DNA from: Modestobacter sp. | GTDB lineage: Bacteria > Actinomycetota > Actinomycetes > Mycobacteriales > Geodermatophilaceae | Length of the DNA stretch: 37,686 nucleotides | NCBI GenBank assembly: GCA_025965635.1 | Contig: JAOPWO010000302.1 | Location: forward strand, 1-37,686 | Direction: 5' to 3' | Part shown: in pieces, positions 29,657 to 37,686 of the stretch | How the letters are laid out: each line of letters begins with the position of its first letter | How positions within the stretch are numbered: position 1 is the first letter of the stretch | Position numbers and translations under genes: made by a program | The notes under the pieces: model-generated | The model's database searches: none | Told to the model about the DNA's origin: nothing | What the model saw: the letters and a program-made list of their open reading frames with translations, nothing else

Positions 29657-31402
29657 TCAGGTCCGGACGTACGTGCCCGGGCCCTGCCCCAGGACCGGAT
29701 GTCGATCACTGCCGAGGGTCGGCGGGTCGACGAGGGGTCCGGAGTTCTCGTCCGACCAGCGCGTCCAGTCCTCCCACCACGACCCGCTGCACCGCTCGGC
29801 GGCCGCCGACCAGGCGGACGCCGTGATCGGCAGCGCCTCATCGGTGGGCAGCACCTGGTACCAGGCCTTGGGCCCCGGCGGGTTCACGATGCCGGCGATG
29901 TGGCCACCGCTGCTGAGGACGAAGCGGACGGGTCCGCTCACCAACCCCGTCGTCTTGTACGACGCCTGCCAGGGCACGATGTGGTCGTTGATCGCGCTCA
30001 CCACGTACGTCGGGGCCTTGATCGCCGACAGGTCGATCCTTCGTCCCGCGATCTGCAGATCGCCTGTCGCCAGCTTGTTCTCCACGTAGAAGTTGCGCAG
30101 GTAGAAGGCGTGCATCTCCGCCGGCATCCTCGTGCTGTCGGCGTTCCACGCGAGGATGTCGAAGACCGGCGGCTCCTCGCCCAGCAGCCAGTTGGCGACG
30201 ACGTAGTTGAAGATGAGGTCGTTGGCCCGCAGCACGTCGAACGTGCCCGCCATCGAGGCGCCGTCCAGCACGCCGGAGCGGCGCATCTTGCGCTCGAGGC
30301 GCTCGACGGTCCGCAGGTCGGTGAACGCCTTGAGCGGCCCGGGATCGGCGTAGTCCAGCATGGTGTTCAGCAGGGTGAGTGTGCCGATCCGCTGGTCGCC
30401 GGACTGCCGCAGGTACGCGTCGGTGATCGCCGTGAGTGCGCCGCCCAGGCAGAGCCCGACGATGTCGATCGCCTCCGCGCCGGTGATCTCCGCGATCACG
30501 TCGAGGGCGGCCTGCGGACCGTGGACCAGGTAGTCGTCCATGGTCGTGCCGGCCATCTCCGCGGACGCGTTCTTGTAACTGATCGCGAAGACGGTGCGGC
30601 CGTGCTGGACGGCCCACTCGATGAAGCTCCGCTGCGGCGCGAGGTCCATCACGTAGTACTTGTTGATCCACGGTGGGCTGCACAGCAGCGGGTGGGCGCG
30701 GACCTGTTCGGACTGCGGCTCGTACTGCAGCAACTCCATCAGGTCGTTGCGATAGACGACCTTGGCCGGCGTGGCGGCGAGGTTGCGGCCGATCTCGAAA
30801 GACCGCGTGTCGACCTGCCTCGGGCGCCCGCCGTTGGTCAGCACGTCGTCGACGAGGTGACGGGCGCCTCGCGCGAGGCTCACCCCCCCGGTGTCGAACG
30901 CGCGCTTGAGCGCCGCCGGGTTCGTGGCCAGGAAATTGGTCGGCGCGAGCGAGTCGAGCAGGAGCTCGGTGGCGATGGACGCCTTGCGCGCGGTGTCCGG
31001 GTCGAGCGCGGCGGAGTCGACCACCCCGCGGGCGAAGCGGCAGGCGGCCGCATAGCCGAGGCGCGTGCCGTAGAAGAACGGATTGGTGCTCCACGCCGGG
31101 TCGGCGAACCGCCGGTCCTTCGGGTCCAGCGGGACCGGTGGCTCGATCGGCCGCCCCAACCACTGCGCCGCAGCCGCCAGCGGCACCCGTGCGAGGTCGG
31201 CGGACAGCTGCACGGCCGCCGACGCGGACTGCAGGGGTCGAGCGGCGGACGCGCGCACGACCTGGACCAACGCCTCACCGAGCCCGGCTGCGTCGAGGTG
31301 CTCGAACAGATCGGACTCCGGCGCCAGCGTGCTCGCCGCCCGCTCACCGACCTCCCCCCGCGCTGCCGACGGGTCCTGCGCTGCCGACGGGTCCTGGACC
31401 AT
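29657..31402 (-). CDS. phaC: Polyhydroxyalkanoate synthase (class I-like)
   Basis: WSTNPFFYGTRLGY, PLLCSPPWINKYYVMDLAPQRSFIEWAVQHGRTVFAISYKNAS, DIVGLCLGGALTAITDAYL (GxCxGG), NDHIVPWQASYKTTGLVSGPVRFVLSSGGHIAGIVNPP. Confidence 0.95.
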   Translation of the reverse strand: MVQDPSAAQDPSAARGEVGERAASTLAPESDLFEHLDAAGLGEALVQVVRASAARPLQSASAAVQLSADLARVPLAAAAQWLGRPIEPPVPLDPKDRRFADPAWSTNPFFYGTRLGYAAACRFARGVVDSAALDPDTARKASIATELLLDSLAPTNFLATNPAALKRAFDTGGVSLARGARHLVDDVLTNGGRPRQVDTRSFEIGRNLAATPAKVVYRNDLMELLQYEPQSEQVRAHPLLCSPPWINKYYVMDLAPQRSFIEWAVQHGRTVFAISYKNASAEMAGTTMDDYLVHGPQAALDVIAEITGAEAIDIVGLCLGGALTAITDAYLRQSGDQRIGTLTLLNTMLDYADPGPLKAFTDLRTVERLERKMRRSGVLDGASMAGTFDVLRANDLIFNYVVANWLLGEEPPVFDILAWNADSTRMPAEMHAFYLRNFYVENKLATGDLQIAGRRIDLSAIKAPTYVVSAINDHIVPWQASYKTTGLVSGPVRFVLSSGGHIAGIVNPPGPKAWYQVLPTDEALPITASAWSAAAERCSGSWWEDWTRWSDENSGPLVDPPTLGSDRHPVLGQGPGTYVRT

Positions 31403-31520
31403 GCGCCCATGGTGGCCTGCCCGGCAGCCGTGCGCACCCCTTGCCGGCACACCGACCTGGACGGCTGCCACGACCGTGCACCGACCGCCGCCAGCCCGAT
31501 GGCCCGCACCGGGCCACCGG

Positions 31521-31802
31521 TCAGCGCTTGAGCTGGTCGCGCCAGGCGTTGAGGAAGACCTCCGAGGTCTCCCGGACGAAGTTCGCGTGCGTGGTGGCCA
31601 GCGTGCTCGCCCAGTCCTGCCCGGTGCCCTGGGCCGCCTTCTCCTCGAAGTCGAGCACGTTCTTGAGCATCCGCTCGTAGCCCTCCAGGAACGTGAGCCC
31701 GTTCTTCTTGGCCTGGGCGACGACCTTCTCGCTGAGGTCGCGGACGCGCTGCGTCGCGGCGTCCATGTCGCCGGCCATGTTCGAACTGCTGGTCTCCGTC
31801 AC
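31521..31802 (-). CDS. Short phasin-family protein
   Basis: VTETSSSNMAGDMDAATQRVRDLSEKVVAQAKKNGLTFLEGYERMLKNVLDFEEKAAQGTGQDWASTLATTHANFVRETSEVFLNAWRDQLKR; immediately upstream of phaC. Confidence 0.7.
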   Translation of the reverse strand: MTETSSSNMAGDMDAATQRVRDLSEKVVAQAKKNGLTFLEGYERMLKNVLDFEEKAAQGTGQDWASTLATTHANFVRETSEVFLNAWRDQLKR

Positions 31803-31975
31803 GCGAGTGACTCCATTCTCGGGGTAGGGACGCCCTTCTCCTACGCTAGCGCCCCTCCCACCGCCCGGTCCACGGCCGCGACCGCCGAGGTGGGCGCCTC
31901 GGCGCCGTCCGGCCAGGTTGCTTCCTGAGCGACGACCCGCCCCGGGACGATGCGCCGTCAGCACACCTGTCCCCG

Positions 31976-33931
31976 TCAGCCGAAGGCCACCCGCGCCTCC
32001 TCCGACGCCGGCGAGGGTCCGTTCGACGCCGGGAGGGGCCCGGGCGCGCTGAGGTCCGGGCCAGCCGGTTGCTGCACCGCCACGACCGCGGGATCCAGTG
32101 TCAGGACGGTGTACCCGGCCACTGCTCCCGCGCCGAAGCCGGGCGCGAAGATCCGTACCGGCCTGGAGATGACGCCGTCGCGCACCGCGTCGTGGATGGC
32201 CAGCGGGATGCTCGCCGACGAGGTGTTCCCGACCTCCTCGATGTTGAAGTACAGCTGATCGGGGGTGAGCCCGGCCTGCTGGGCCAGCTGCAGCACCATG
32301 GTCTTGTTGGCCTGGTGCGGGACGATGAGGTCGATGCTGTCCAGCAAGGAGCCCGCCCGGCCGTCCGGGTCGGGCAGGGCGGTGATCTCCTCGATCATCT
32401 GCGCGAGGTAGCGGCCGGCCAGCGCCTTCACGTGCGGGCCGAAGACGGTGATGTTGTTGTCGAAGACCGGGTTGGGCCAGATGATGGAGTTCACCTCGCT
32501 GGCCGGACCGCTGGCGTAGGTCTGCATGTAGTGGAAGTCCGGAGCGGCGCCGTCCGGCGCCGGTCCCACGACCATCGCCGCCGCGCCGTCCCCGAAGATC
32601 ATGCGTGAGGTGCGGACGTTGCCGATCTTGTCGGAGAACTTCTCGACGCACACCACCAGGACCGGCCTGGCCACCTCCTGCAGCAGCCGGGTCGCCTCGG
32701 CCAGCCCGTAGGGCATCCCCGCACAGGCGGCGATGATGTCGTAGGCGGCGTGGGTCTGGTGGATCCCGAGCTGACCGCAGATGTAGGTGGCCAGGGACGG
32801 GATCAGCCGCGAGCTGGTGCAGGTGCACACCAGGACGCCGCCGATCTCCTCCGGTTCCCGCTGGGCCTTCGCCAGCGCAGCCTGCGCGGCCTGCAGACCG
32901 AGCTCCTCCAGGCTCAGCGAGCTGTACCGGCGCTGCTCGATCCCGGTCTTGTCGCGGATCTCGTCGGCACCCATCGGCGACCAGTTGTAGGCGGAGTTGC
33001 GGATCAGGTCCGCGTTGCTGCACACCTGGTCGCCGTGCACGGCCGCCAGCGACTCCAGGCGGGGCAGGACGGCGAACTGGCCGCGCACGTCGATCGCCGG
33101 GAACGGACGCACCGGTGGCCGCGGATCCCGGGCCGCCGCCGCCGGCCGGCTCCGGACGCCGGCGTCCAGCCGCCGCAGGAAGGCCCGCACCTCGGCGTCG
33201 CGGGGGTGGAAGGTGACCACGTGGTCGTCGTCGGCCAGCTGGCCGGCCCTGACCAGCTCCACCTGCGACCGGTCCCACGGGTACTGGTTGTGCAGCACCA
33301 TCGCCCACCGGAGCAGCGCCTCGAGCTCGGGGACCTCCTCGTCACAGTCCAGGATGTCGGTGTAGCCGTAGACCGGGTAGTCCGGGTCGTAGTCCGGCAG
33401 CCGGAAGGTGAGGTTGTCCGGCGTCTCCAGGAACTGGGCCACCGTCGGCTTGATCGCGGGGAGCGTGGTCGCATGGTTCCGGCGGTTGCCGAAGACGTCG
33501 AAGAGGATCTCGAAGATCCGGTCCTCGACCGCCCCGTCCCACTGGGCCGGCAGCGTCGGGTAGGCCGACCGGACCGCGGCGATCTTGGTGTCCCCGTCCT
33601 CCCAGGGTTCCAGCACGGGCAGGAAGACGTCGGTCCGGGTCCGGGGCACGTCGGCCCACCGCGTCGGCCGCTTGTCGTACATGGTCATCGCGAAGCGGTT
33701 GGCCCAGAACAGGTTCAGGGCCAGGTCCCGCATGAGGGCGTACCGGCTCTCGTAACCGCCGATCCGGATCTTCTCCAGGATGTCGGTGCCGCTGGGGGCC
33801 TTGGTCTCGAAGTCCCGGCGGATGACGCTGTCGAGCTGCTCTAGGGACTCCATGGTGGAGAAGTCCAGCTGCGGGAAGATGTTCGAGGGCAGCACCAGGC
33901 GACCGTGCCGGTTGAGAACGAACGCGTTCAT
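31976..33931 (-). CDS. Beta-ketoacyl-ACP synthase III-like protein with a ~275-aa uncharacterised N-terminal domain
   Basis: C-terminal thiolase fold with triad: IIAACAGMPYG (Cys codon 32723-32725), VPHQANKTM (His), EEVGNTSSASIPLA (Asn); N-terminal MNAFVLNRHGRLVLPSNIFPQLDFSTMESLEQLD... not recognised. Confidence 0.85.
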   Translation of the reverse strand: MNAFVLNRHGRLVLPSNIFPQLDFSTMESLEQLDSVIRRDFETKAPSGTDILEKIRIGGYESRYALMRDLALNLFWANRFAMTMYDKRPTRWADVPRTRTDVFLPVLEPWEDGDTKIAAVRSAYPTLPAQWDGAVEDRIFEILFDVFGNRRNHATTLPAIKPTVAQFLETPDNLTFRLPDYDPDYPVYGYTDILDCDEEVPELEALLRWAMVLHNQYPWDRSQVELVRAGQLADDDHVVTFHPRDAEVRAFLRRLDAGVRSRPAAAARDPRPPVRPFPAIDVRGQFAVLPRLESLAAVHGDQVCSNADLIRNSAYNWSPMGADEIRDKTGIEQRRYSSLSLEELGLQAAQAALAKAQREPEEIGGVLVCTCTSSRLIPSLATYICGQLGIHQTHAAYDIIAACAGMPYGLAEATRLLQEVARPVLVVCVEKFSDKIGNVRTSRMIFGDGAAAMVVGPAPDGAAPDFHYMQTYASGPASEVNSIIWPNPVFDNNITVFGPHVKALAGRYLAQMIEEITALPDPDGRAGSLLDSIDLIVPHQANKTMVLQLAQQAGLTPDQLYFNIEEVGNTSSASIPLAIHDAVRDGVISRPVRIFAPGFGAGAVAGYTVLTLDPAVVAVQQPAGPDLSAPGPLPASNGPSPASEEARVAFG

Positions 33932-36900
33932 GTCGACTCCTCCTGGACAACGTGCGGCGTGCCCCGTGTGGCGCGCTGCATCCCTCGCTCCACGGCGGCG
34001 ACGAGGCGGGGCCGGAGCTCGGCGGCGGGGATGATGGCGTGCACGGAGCCCACCTCGCGGGCCCGCTCTATGTTGTGCACCGCCTCGAACTCCGCCGCCA
34101 CCTCGCCCAGCTTCTCCGAGCGGACGGCGCTGCGCAGGGCCGTCAGCTCCGCCCGGAGCCGGGCCTGCCCGACCCCGTCGGCCGCGACCAGCGCCGCCTC
34201 CAGGTCACGCACGCGGGGATCGGCGGCGGTGCGCTTGTCGACCTGCCCCGTGAACACCACTGCGGCAGCGGGCGCCCCGCCGAGGACCGAGGCATAGGAC
34301 CCCTCGACCGCCAGCACCTCCATGTTGTCGTTCAGGACGCCGGAGAACACCACGAACGCCCCGCCGTGGTACCGGGAGATGACGCAGAAGACGATCGGGC
34401 CGTCGAAGTTGACGATCGCGCGGCCGATCTCGGCGCCGTACTCCAGCTGCACGTTGCGCAACGACTCCGGTGAGCCGTCGAAACCCGAGAGGTTGGCCAG
34501 CACCACCAGCGGCCGGTTGCCACTGCACGCGTTGATCGCCCGCGCAGCCTTCTTCGACGACCGCGGGAACAGCGTCCCGGCGGTCCACTGATCGGGCCCG
34601 TCCGCCGGGAAGCTCCCGCGTCGCGGGATGGGTCGGGACTCGATCCCCAGGATCGTGACGGGGTGGCCACCCAGGTGGGCGTCGTGGACGACGGTGGTGT
34701 CGGCGTCGGCCATGCCCGCCCAGCGCTCGAGCACCGGGTGGTCGGAGTCGCTGACGGCCCGCATGACCGTCCGGATGTCGAAGGCCTTCTTCCGGTCGGG
34801 GTTGGCCTCGGCCGAGAAGATGTCGCCGACCGTGGTGAACTCGCTCGACGGGTGCTGGTGCGGGAACGGGCGCACGTCCCGGTCCGTCGGGTCGGCGGTG
34901 TCGGCCGGCCGGGCCCAGCGCTCGCCGGGTGCGACGTAGGCGTGTTCGTAGTGCTGGAACAGCAGCTCGACCGCGGCAGTCAGGTTCGGTGCCCAGTACT
35001 GCGCCTGCCCGTTGGGCCCCATGACGCGGTCGTAGCCGCCGATCCCGAAGTTGTCCTCGGCCGAGACGCCGCCGGAGTAGTCCAGCGAGTGCTTCCCGGT
35101 GAGCACCATCGCGCTGTCCGGCGTCATGACCAGGATGCCCTTGGTGTGCATCAGCATCGTGGCCTCGGCGTTCCAGTACGGCTGCGCGCCGACGTTGATG
35201 CCGGCGACGACGACGTTCACCTCGCCGCCCGCCTGGGTGAACGAGATCAGCCGGCGCAGCGCGCGGGCGACCCAGTCCATGTTCTCGGTGCCGCTGTCCA
35301 TCGAGATGCGCGCTCCGGAGGACAGCGCGAACCACTCGACCGGGATGCCGCGCTGCTCGGCCAGGTCCAGCGCGGCGACCACGCGCGCGCACTCCGGCTC
35401 GGCCACGGTGCCGAGTGCCTTCGTCGGGTCACCGAACAGGACCACCCTCGACATGCCTTCGGGGTACCGCTTCGTCGGTGTCTCCACCACGCCTGCCACC
35501 AGCCCGGCCGTGTTCCGACCGGGTGGACGCTGGACCGGCACCAGCCGGCCGGCCCCGTCCAGGTCGTGCTCGACGAAGGTGCCTCCCGGACCCGCCAGCA
35601 GCGGCGCGAGCTCGTAGGGGTACACCGTGCCGCGGGCGCGGGAGCGCAGCACCTTCTGGGTGTAGTCGTCCAATGGCCGCATCGGCTCGGTCGGCCGGTC
35701 GGTCACCCGCATGCTGACGCCGGTGCCGGGGGCGTAGGAGAAGCGCAGCGCGACCTCCCGGGGCGACTGGGCCCCCTCCTCCTGCAGCCGGGCCAGCAGG
35801 ATGATCTCCTCCAGTCCAGCTCCTGCTGTCAGCGGCGCGGACGCCCGCGCGAGGCTCGCCAGTTCCGACAGCGGGACCTCGATCGAGGGCCAGGCGTAGA
35901 GGAACACCCGGTTGTGGTCCAGGGGGCGAGCGGACCGCCGCTGCGACTGCGCCCGGCGGAGGCCGTCCAGACAGGCCGTCAACTGCCGCTCGACCGTCGG
36001 GTAGGCGACGACCACGCCTGCGTCGTCCCGGACCGCGGTCAGGTCACGGACCTCCGCCATGGCGATGAACCGCTCGTCGCCCGGGTTCTCCTTCGCGACG
36101 ATGTGGAACAGGTAGGTGTCCTCCGCCGACGGCAGGCGGACCCCGTCGAAGTTCTTCAGGCGCCAGAGGTTGAGCCGCTGCGCGGTCAGCGGGTGCAGGC
36201 CGCGGATGAGCCGGTCCTCGACCAGCCCGCCCGCGTCCGGGCCGTCCGTCGCCGGTCGGAAGGTCACGGCCTCGGCATCGCCGTCGGGCGTGGACACCGT
36301 CACCGTCACCCGGCGGGCCGTCCGCAACGGCGCCAGCCCGTCCAGCAGGTCGCGCAGTTCCGCTGCCATCGTGTCGGTGTCCGCCGGACGGTCCGGCCAG
36401 GACAGGTAGAGGTCCACCAGCAGGTGCGGGGGGTCGGCGACGTCTCCGGCCGCCCCCGCGAGCGCGGCGAGGGCCGCGGACAGGGCGTCCCGCTCCGTCA
36501 TCAGGGCGACCAGGTGCAGTCGCGTCCCGCTCAGCTCGTAGTCCGCCGAGACGCAGGAGTGACCGTCGAGCAGGGAGGACCGCACGTGCTCCAGGTCCCG
36601 GCTGCGGTAGTAGCGGCGGGTGAGGACCTCGAGCACCGGGTCGGGCTCCGCCGTCCGACGCCCGGCACGCCGGCCCAACAGCCGGATCAACGGCTCGGGG
36701 CTCGCCACGAGCGTCTCGATCTGCGCCATGCTGTCGCTGGTGTCACCGCGCGCGCCTGCCTCGTCGAGCTGGGCCAGCAGCCGGGAGGCCTCGTCGAGCA
36801 CCTCCTGACGGGCCTGCTGCAACACCGGCTCCTCGAAGAACCGGAAGCGGACGGCGCGGGCCAGGTCACCGACCGACGGATAGCGCAGCTGGGTGGCGGT

Positions 36901-37686
36901 GACCAGCCTGTCGAGCACCTCCCCGACCTCCGACCGCGACGGGCCCCGGGGCGGGGCCCCGGCGCTCAGCCAGCGCCCCAGCAGCGCCTGGACGGCGGGC
37001 AGCTGGTCGGCGATGCGCTGCTGGGCCAGGAAGATGCGGTGCACGGCCCCCTCCAGGGCCGGGCCCGGCTCCAGGTCGCCGACGTCGTAGTGCAGCAGTG
37101 CCCGGCAGAGCCGGCCGCGGAAGCTCTCCGGGAGCGCCTCCCGCTCCACGTCGAGGGAGTGCAGGTAGGCGTGGAAGTACTCCCGCGGGCTGTGCACCTG
37201 CTGGTCGGCTTCCTCCTCCTCGCTGGCCGGGCGGTTGCGGGCCAGCTCGCAGAGATCGGCGAACGTGGTGAGGACGGTCAGCTCGCCGTGCAGCAACTCC
37301 GGGTCGTCCACCGGCAGCCCGCTGTGCGCCGCGCTGTACGCCGCTACCAGCTGTCGCGCGTGGCCGGCGCTGACGTCGTACCCGGTGATCAGCGCCTGCA
37401 GCTCCGCCAGCACCGGCAGTGCCGCGTTGCCCGGGTCGGGCTGCTGCCCGTCCGTGACGGCCGGGAACGCGATCCGCTCACCCGAGGCCTCCTCGACGTC
37501 CCCACCGGTCCGCTCGAGGTCCAGCAGCGCTGCACCGGCATCGACCTGGGCGTTCGCCCCGACCAGCACCGTGCGGACGCGGCCGGTGAACGGCGCCCGC
37601 ACCGCGGTCTCCATCTTCATGCTCTCCAGCACGGCGACCGTCTGGCCGGCCTCGACCTCCTGCCCGGCCTGGACACGGACGGCGAC
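33928..37686 (-). CDS. Eukaryote-like multidomain acyl-CoA carboxylase, partial: BCCP - central region - carboxyltransferase
   Basis: Biotinyl motif VLESMKMETAVRAPFTG; ACC-central-like region (...VPLSELASLARA...DDYTQKVLRSRARGTVYPYELAPLL); CT domain (GRNTAGLVAGVVETPTKRYPEGMSRVVLFGDPT, GIPVEWFALSSGARISMDSGTENMDW, VMTPDSAMVLTGKHSLDYSGGVSAEDNFGIGGYDRVMGPNGQAQYWA). Frame stays open to the window edge, so the 5' end is missing. Confidence 0.9.
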   Translation of the reverse strand, partial: VAVRVQAGQEVEAGQTVAVLESMKMETAVRAPFTGRVRTVLVGANAQVDAGAALLDLERTGGDVEEASGERIAFPAVTDGQQPDPGNAALPVLAELQALITGYDVSAGHARQLVAAYSAAHSGLPVDDPELLHGELTVLTTFADLCELARNRPASEEEEADQQVHSPREYFHAYLHSLDVEREALPESFRGRLCRALLHYDVGDLEPGPALEGAVHRIFLAQQRIADQLPAVQALLGRWLSAGAPPRGPSRSEVGEVLDRLVTATQLRYPSVGDLARAVRFRFFEEPVLQQARQEVLDEASRLLAQLDEAGARGDTSDSMAQIETLVASPEPLIRLLGRRAGRRTAEPDPVLEVLTRRYYRSRDLEHVRSSLLDGHSCVSADYELSGTRLHLVALMTERDALSAALAALAGAAGDVADPPHLLVDLYLSWPDRPADTDTMAAELRDLLDGLAPLRTARRVTVTVSTPDGDAEAVTFRPATDGPDAGGLVEDRLIRGLHPLTAQRLNLWRLKNFDGVRLPSAEDTYLFHIVAKENPGDERFIAMAEVRDLTAVRDDAGVVVAYPTVERQLTACLDGLRRAQSQRRSARPLDHNRVFLYAWPSIEVPLSELASLARASAPLTAGAGLEEIILLARLQEEGAQSPREVALRFSYAPGTGVSMRVTDRPTEPMRPLDDYTQKVLRSRARGTVYPYELAPLLAGPGGTFVEHDLDGAGRLVPVQRPPGRNTAGLVAGVVETPTKRYPEGMSRVVLFGDPTKALGTVAEPECARVVAALDLAEQRGIPVEWFALSSGARISMDSGTENMDWVARALRRLISFTQAGGEVNVVVAGINVGAQPYWNAEATMLMHTKGILVMTPDSAMVLTGKHSLDYSGGVSAEDNFGIGGYDRVMGPNGQAQYWAPNLTAAVELLFQHYEHAYVAPGERWARPADTADPTDRDVRPFPHQHPSSEFTTVGDIFSAEANPDRKKAFDIRTVMRAVSDSDHPVLERWAGMADADTTVVHDAHLGGHPVTILGIESRPIPRRGSFPADGPDQWTAGTLFPRSSKKAARAINACSGNRPLVVLANLSGFDGSPESLRNVQLEYGAEIGRAIVNFDGPIVFCVISRYHGGAFVVFSGVLNDNMEVLAVEGSYASVLGGAPAAAVVFTGQVDKRTAADPRVRDLEAALVAADGVGQARLRAELTALRSAVRSEKLGEVAAEFEAVHNIERAREVGSVHAIIPAAELRPRLVAAVERGMQRATRGTPHVVQEEST

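Noticed and set aside
31850-31975. Terminator between KASIII fusion and phasin (ggcgcctcggcgcc)
   Set aside because: Palindromic GC-rich sequence but loop too short/ambiguous and no supporting tail; cannot decide whether transcription stops here.

Overview
High-GC actinobacterial chromosome segment, probably Geodermatophilaceae-like (inferred from composition and gene content only). It reads as a carbon-catabolism and storage region. Left to right: a partial FAD-dependent ferredoxin-reductase-like gene; a feruloyl-CoA-synthase-like ligase divergent from an XRE-cupin regulator; two decayed gene remnants (an AMP-ligase and paaZ); the phenylacetate module paaR-paaK / paaABCDE with two near-identical palindromic operators; 4-hydroxyphenylpyruvate dioxygenase divergent from an Lrp/AsnC regulator; a RamB-like regulator divergent from aceA-aceB (glyoxylate shunt); an ATP-dependent DNA ligase; an MFS transporter; a sarcosine-oxidase-like pseudogene; a large FAD/Fe-S D-lactate-dehydrogenase-like protein; and a polyhydroxyalkanoate (PHA) region. 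The PHA region holds a phasin with a SAP-like C-terminus, an alpha/beta hydrolase, a PHB-depolymerase-type esterase, phaB, a short PhaC-like protein, an XRE regulator, phaC and a second phasin. It runs directly into a KASIII protein with an uncharacterised ~275-aa N-terminal domain, translationally coupled to a giant eukaryote-like multidomain acyl-CoA carboxylase. The most interesting hypothesis is that carboxylase + KASIII supply acetoacetyl-CoA (or another beta-ketoacyl-CoA) to PhaB/PhaC, a malonyl-CoA-driven, thiolase-independent entry to PHA. Other points of note: the SAP-tailed phasin with a leaderless, operator-embedded promoter; a perfect CRP/GlxR-type site before phaB; and several remnants in which gene termini survive while the middle is deleted. 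All homology calls are by reading the translations; no searches were run.
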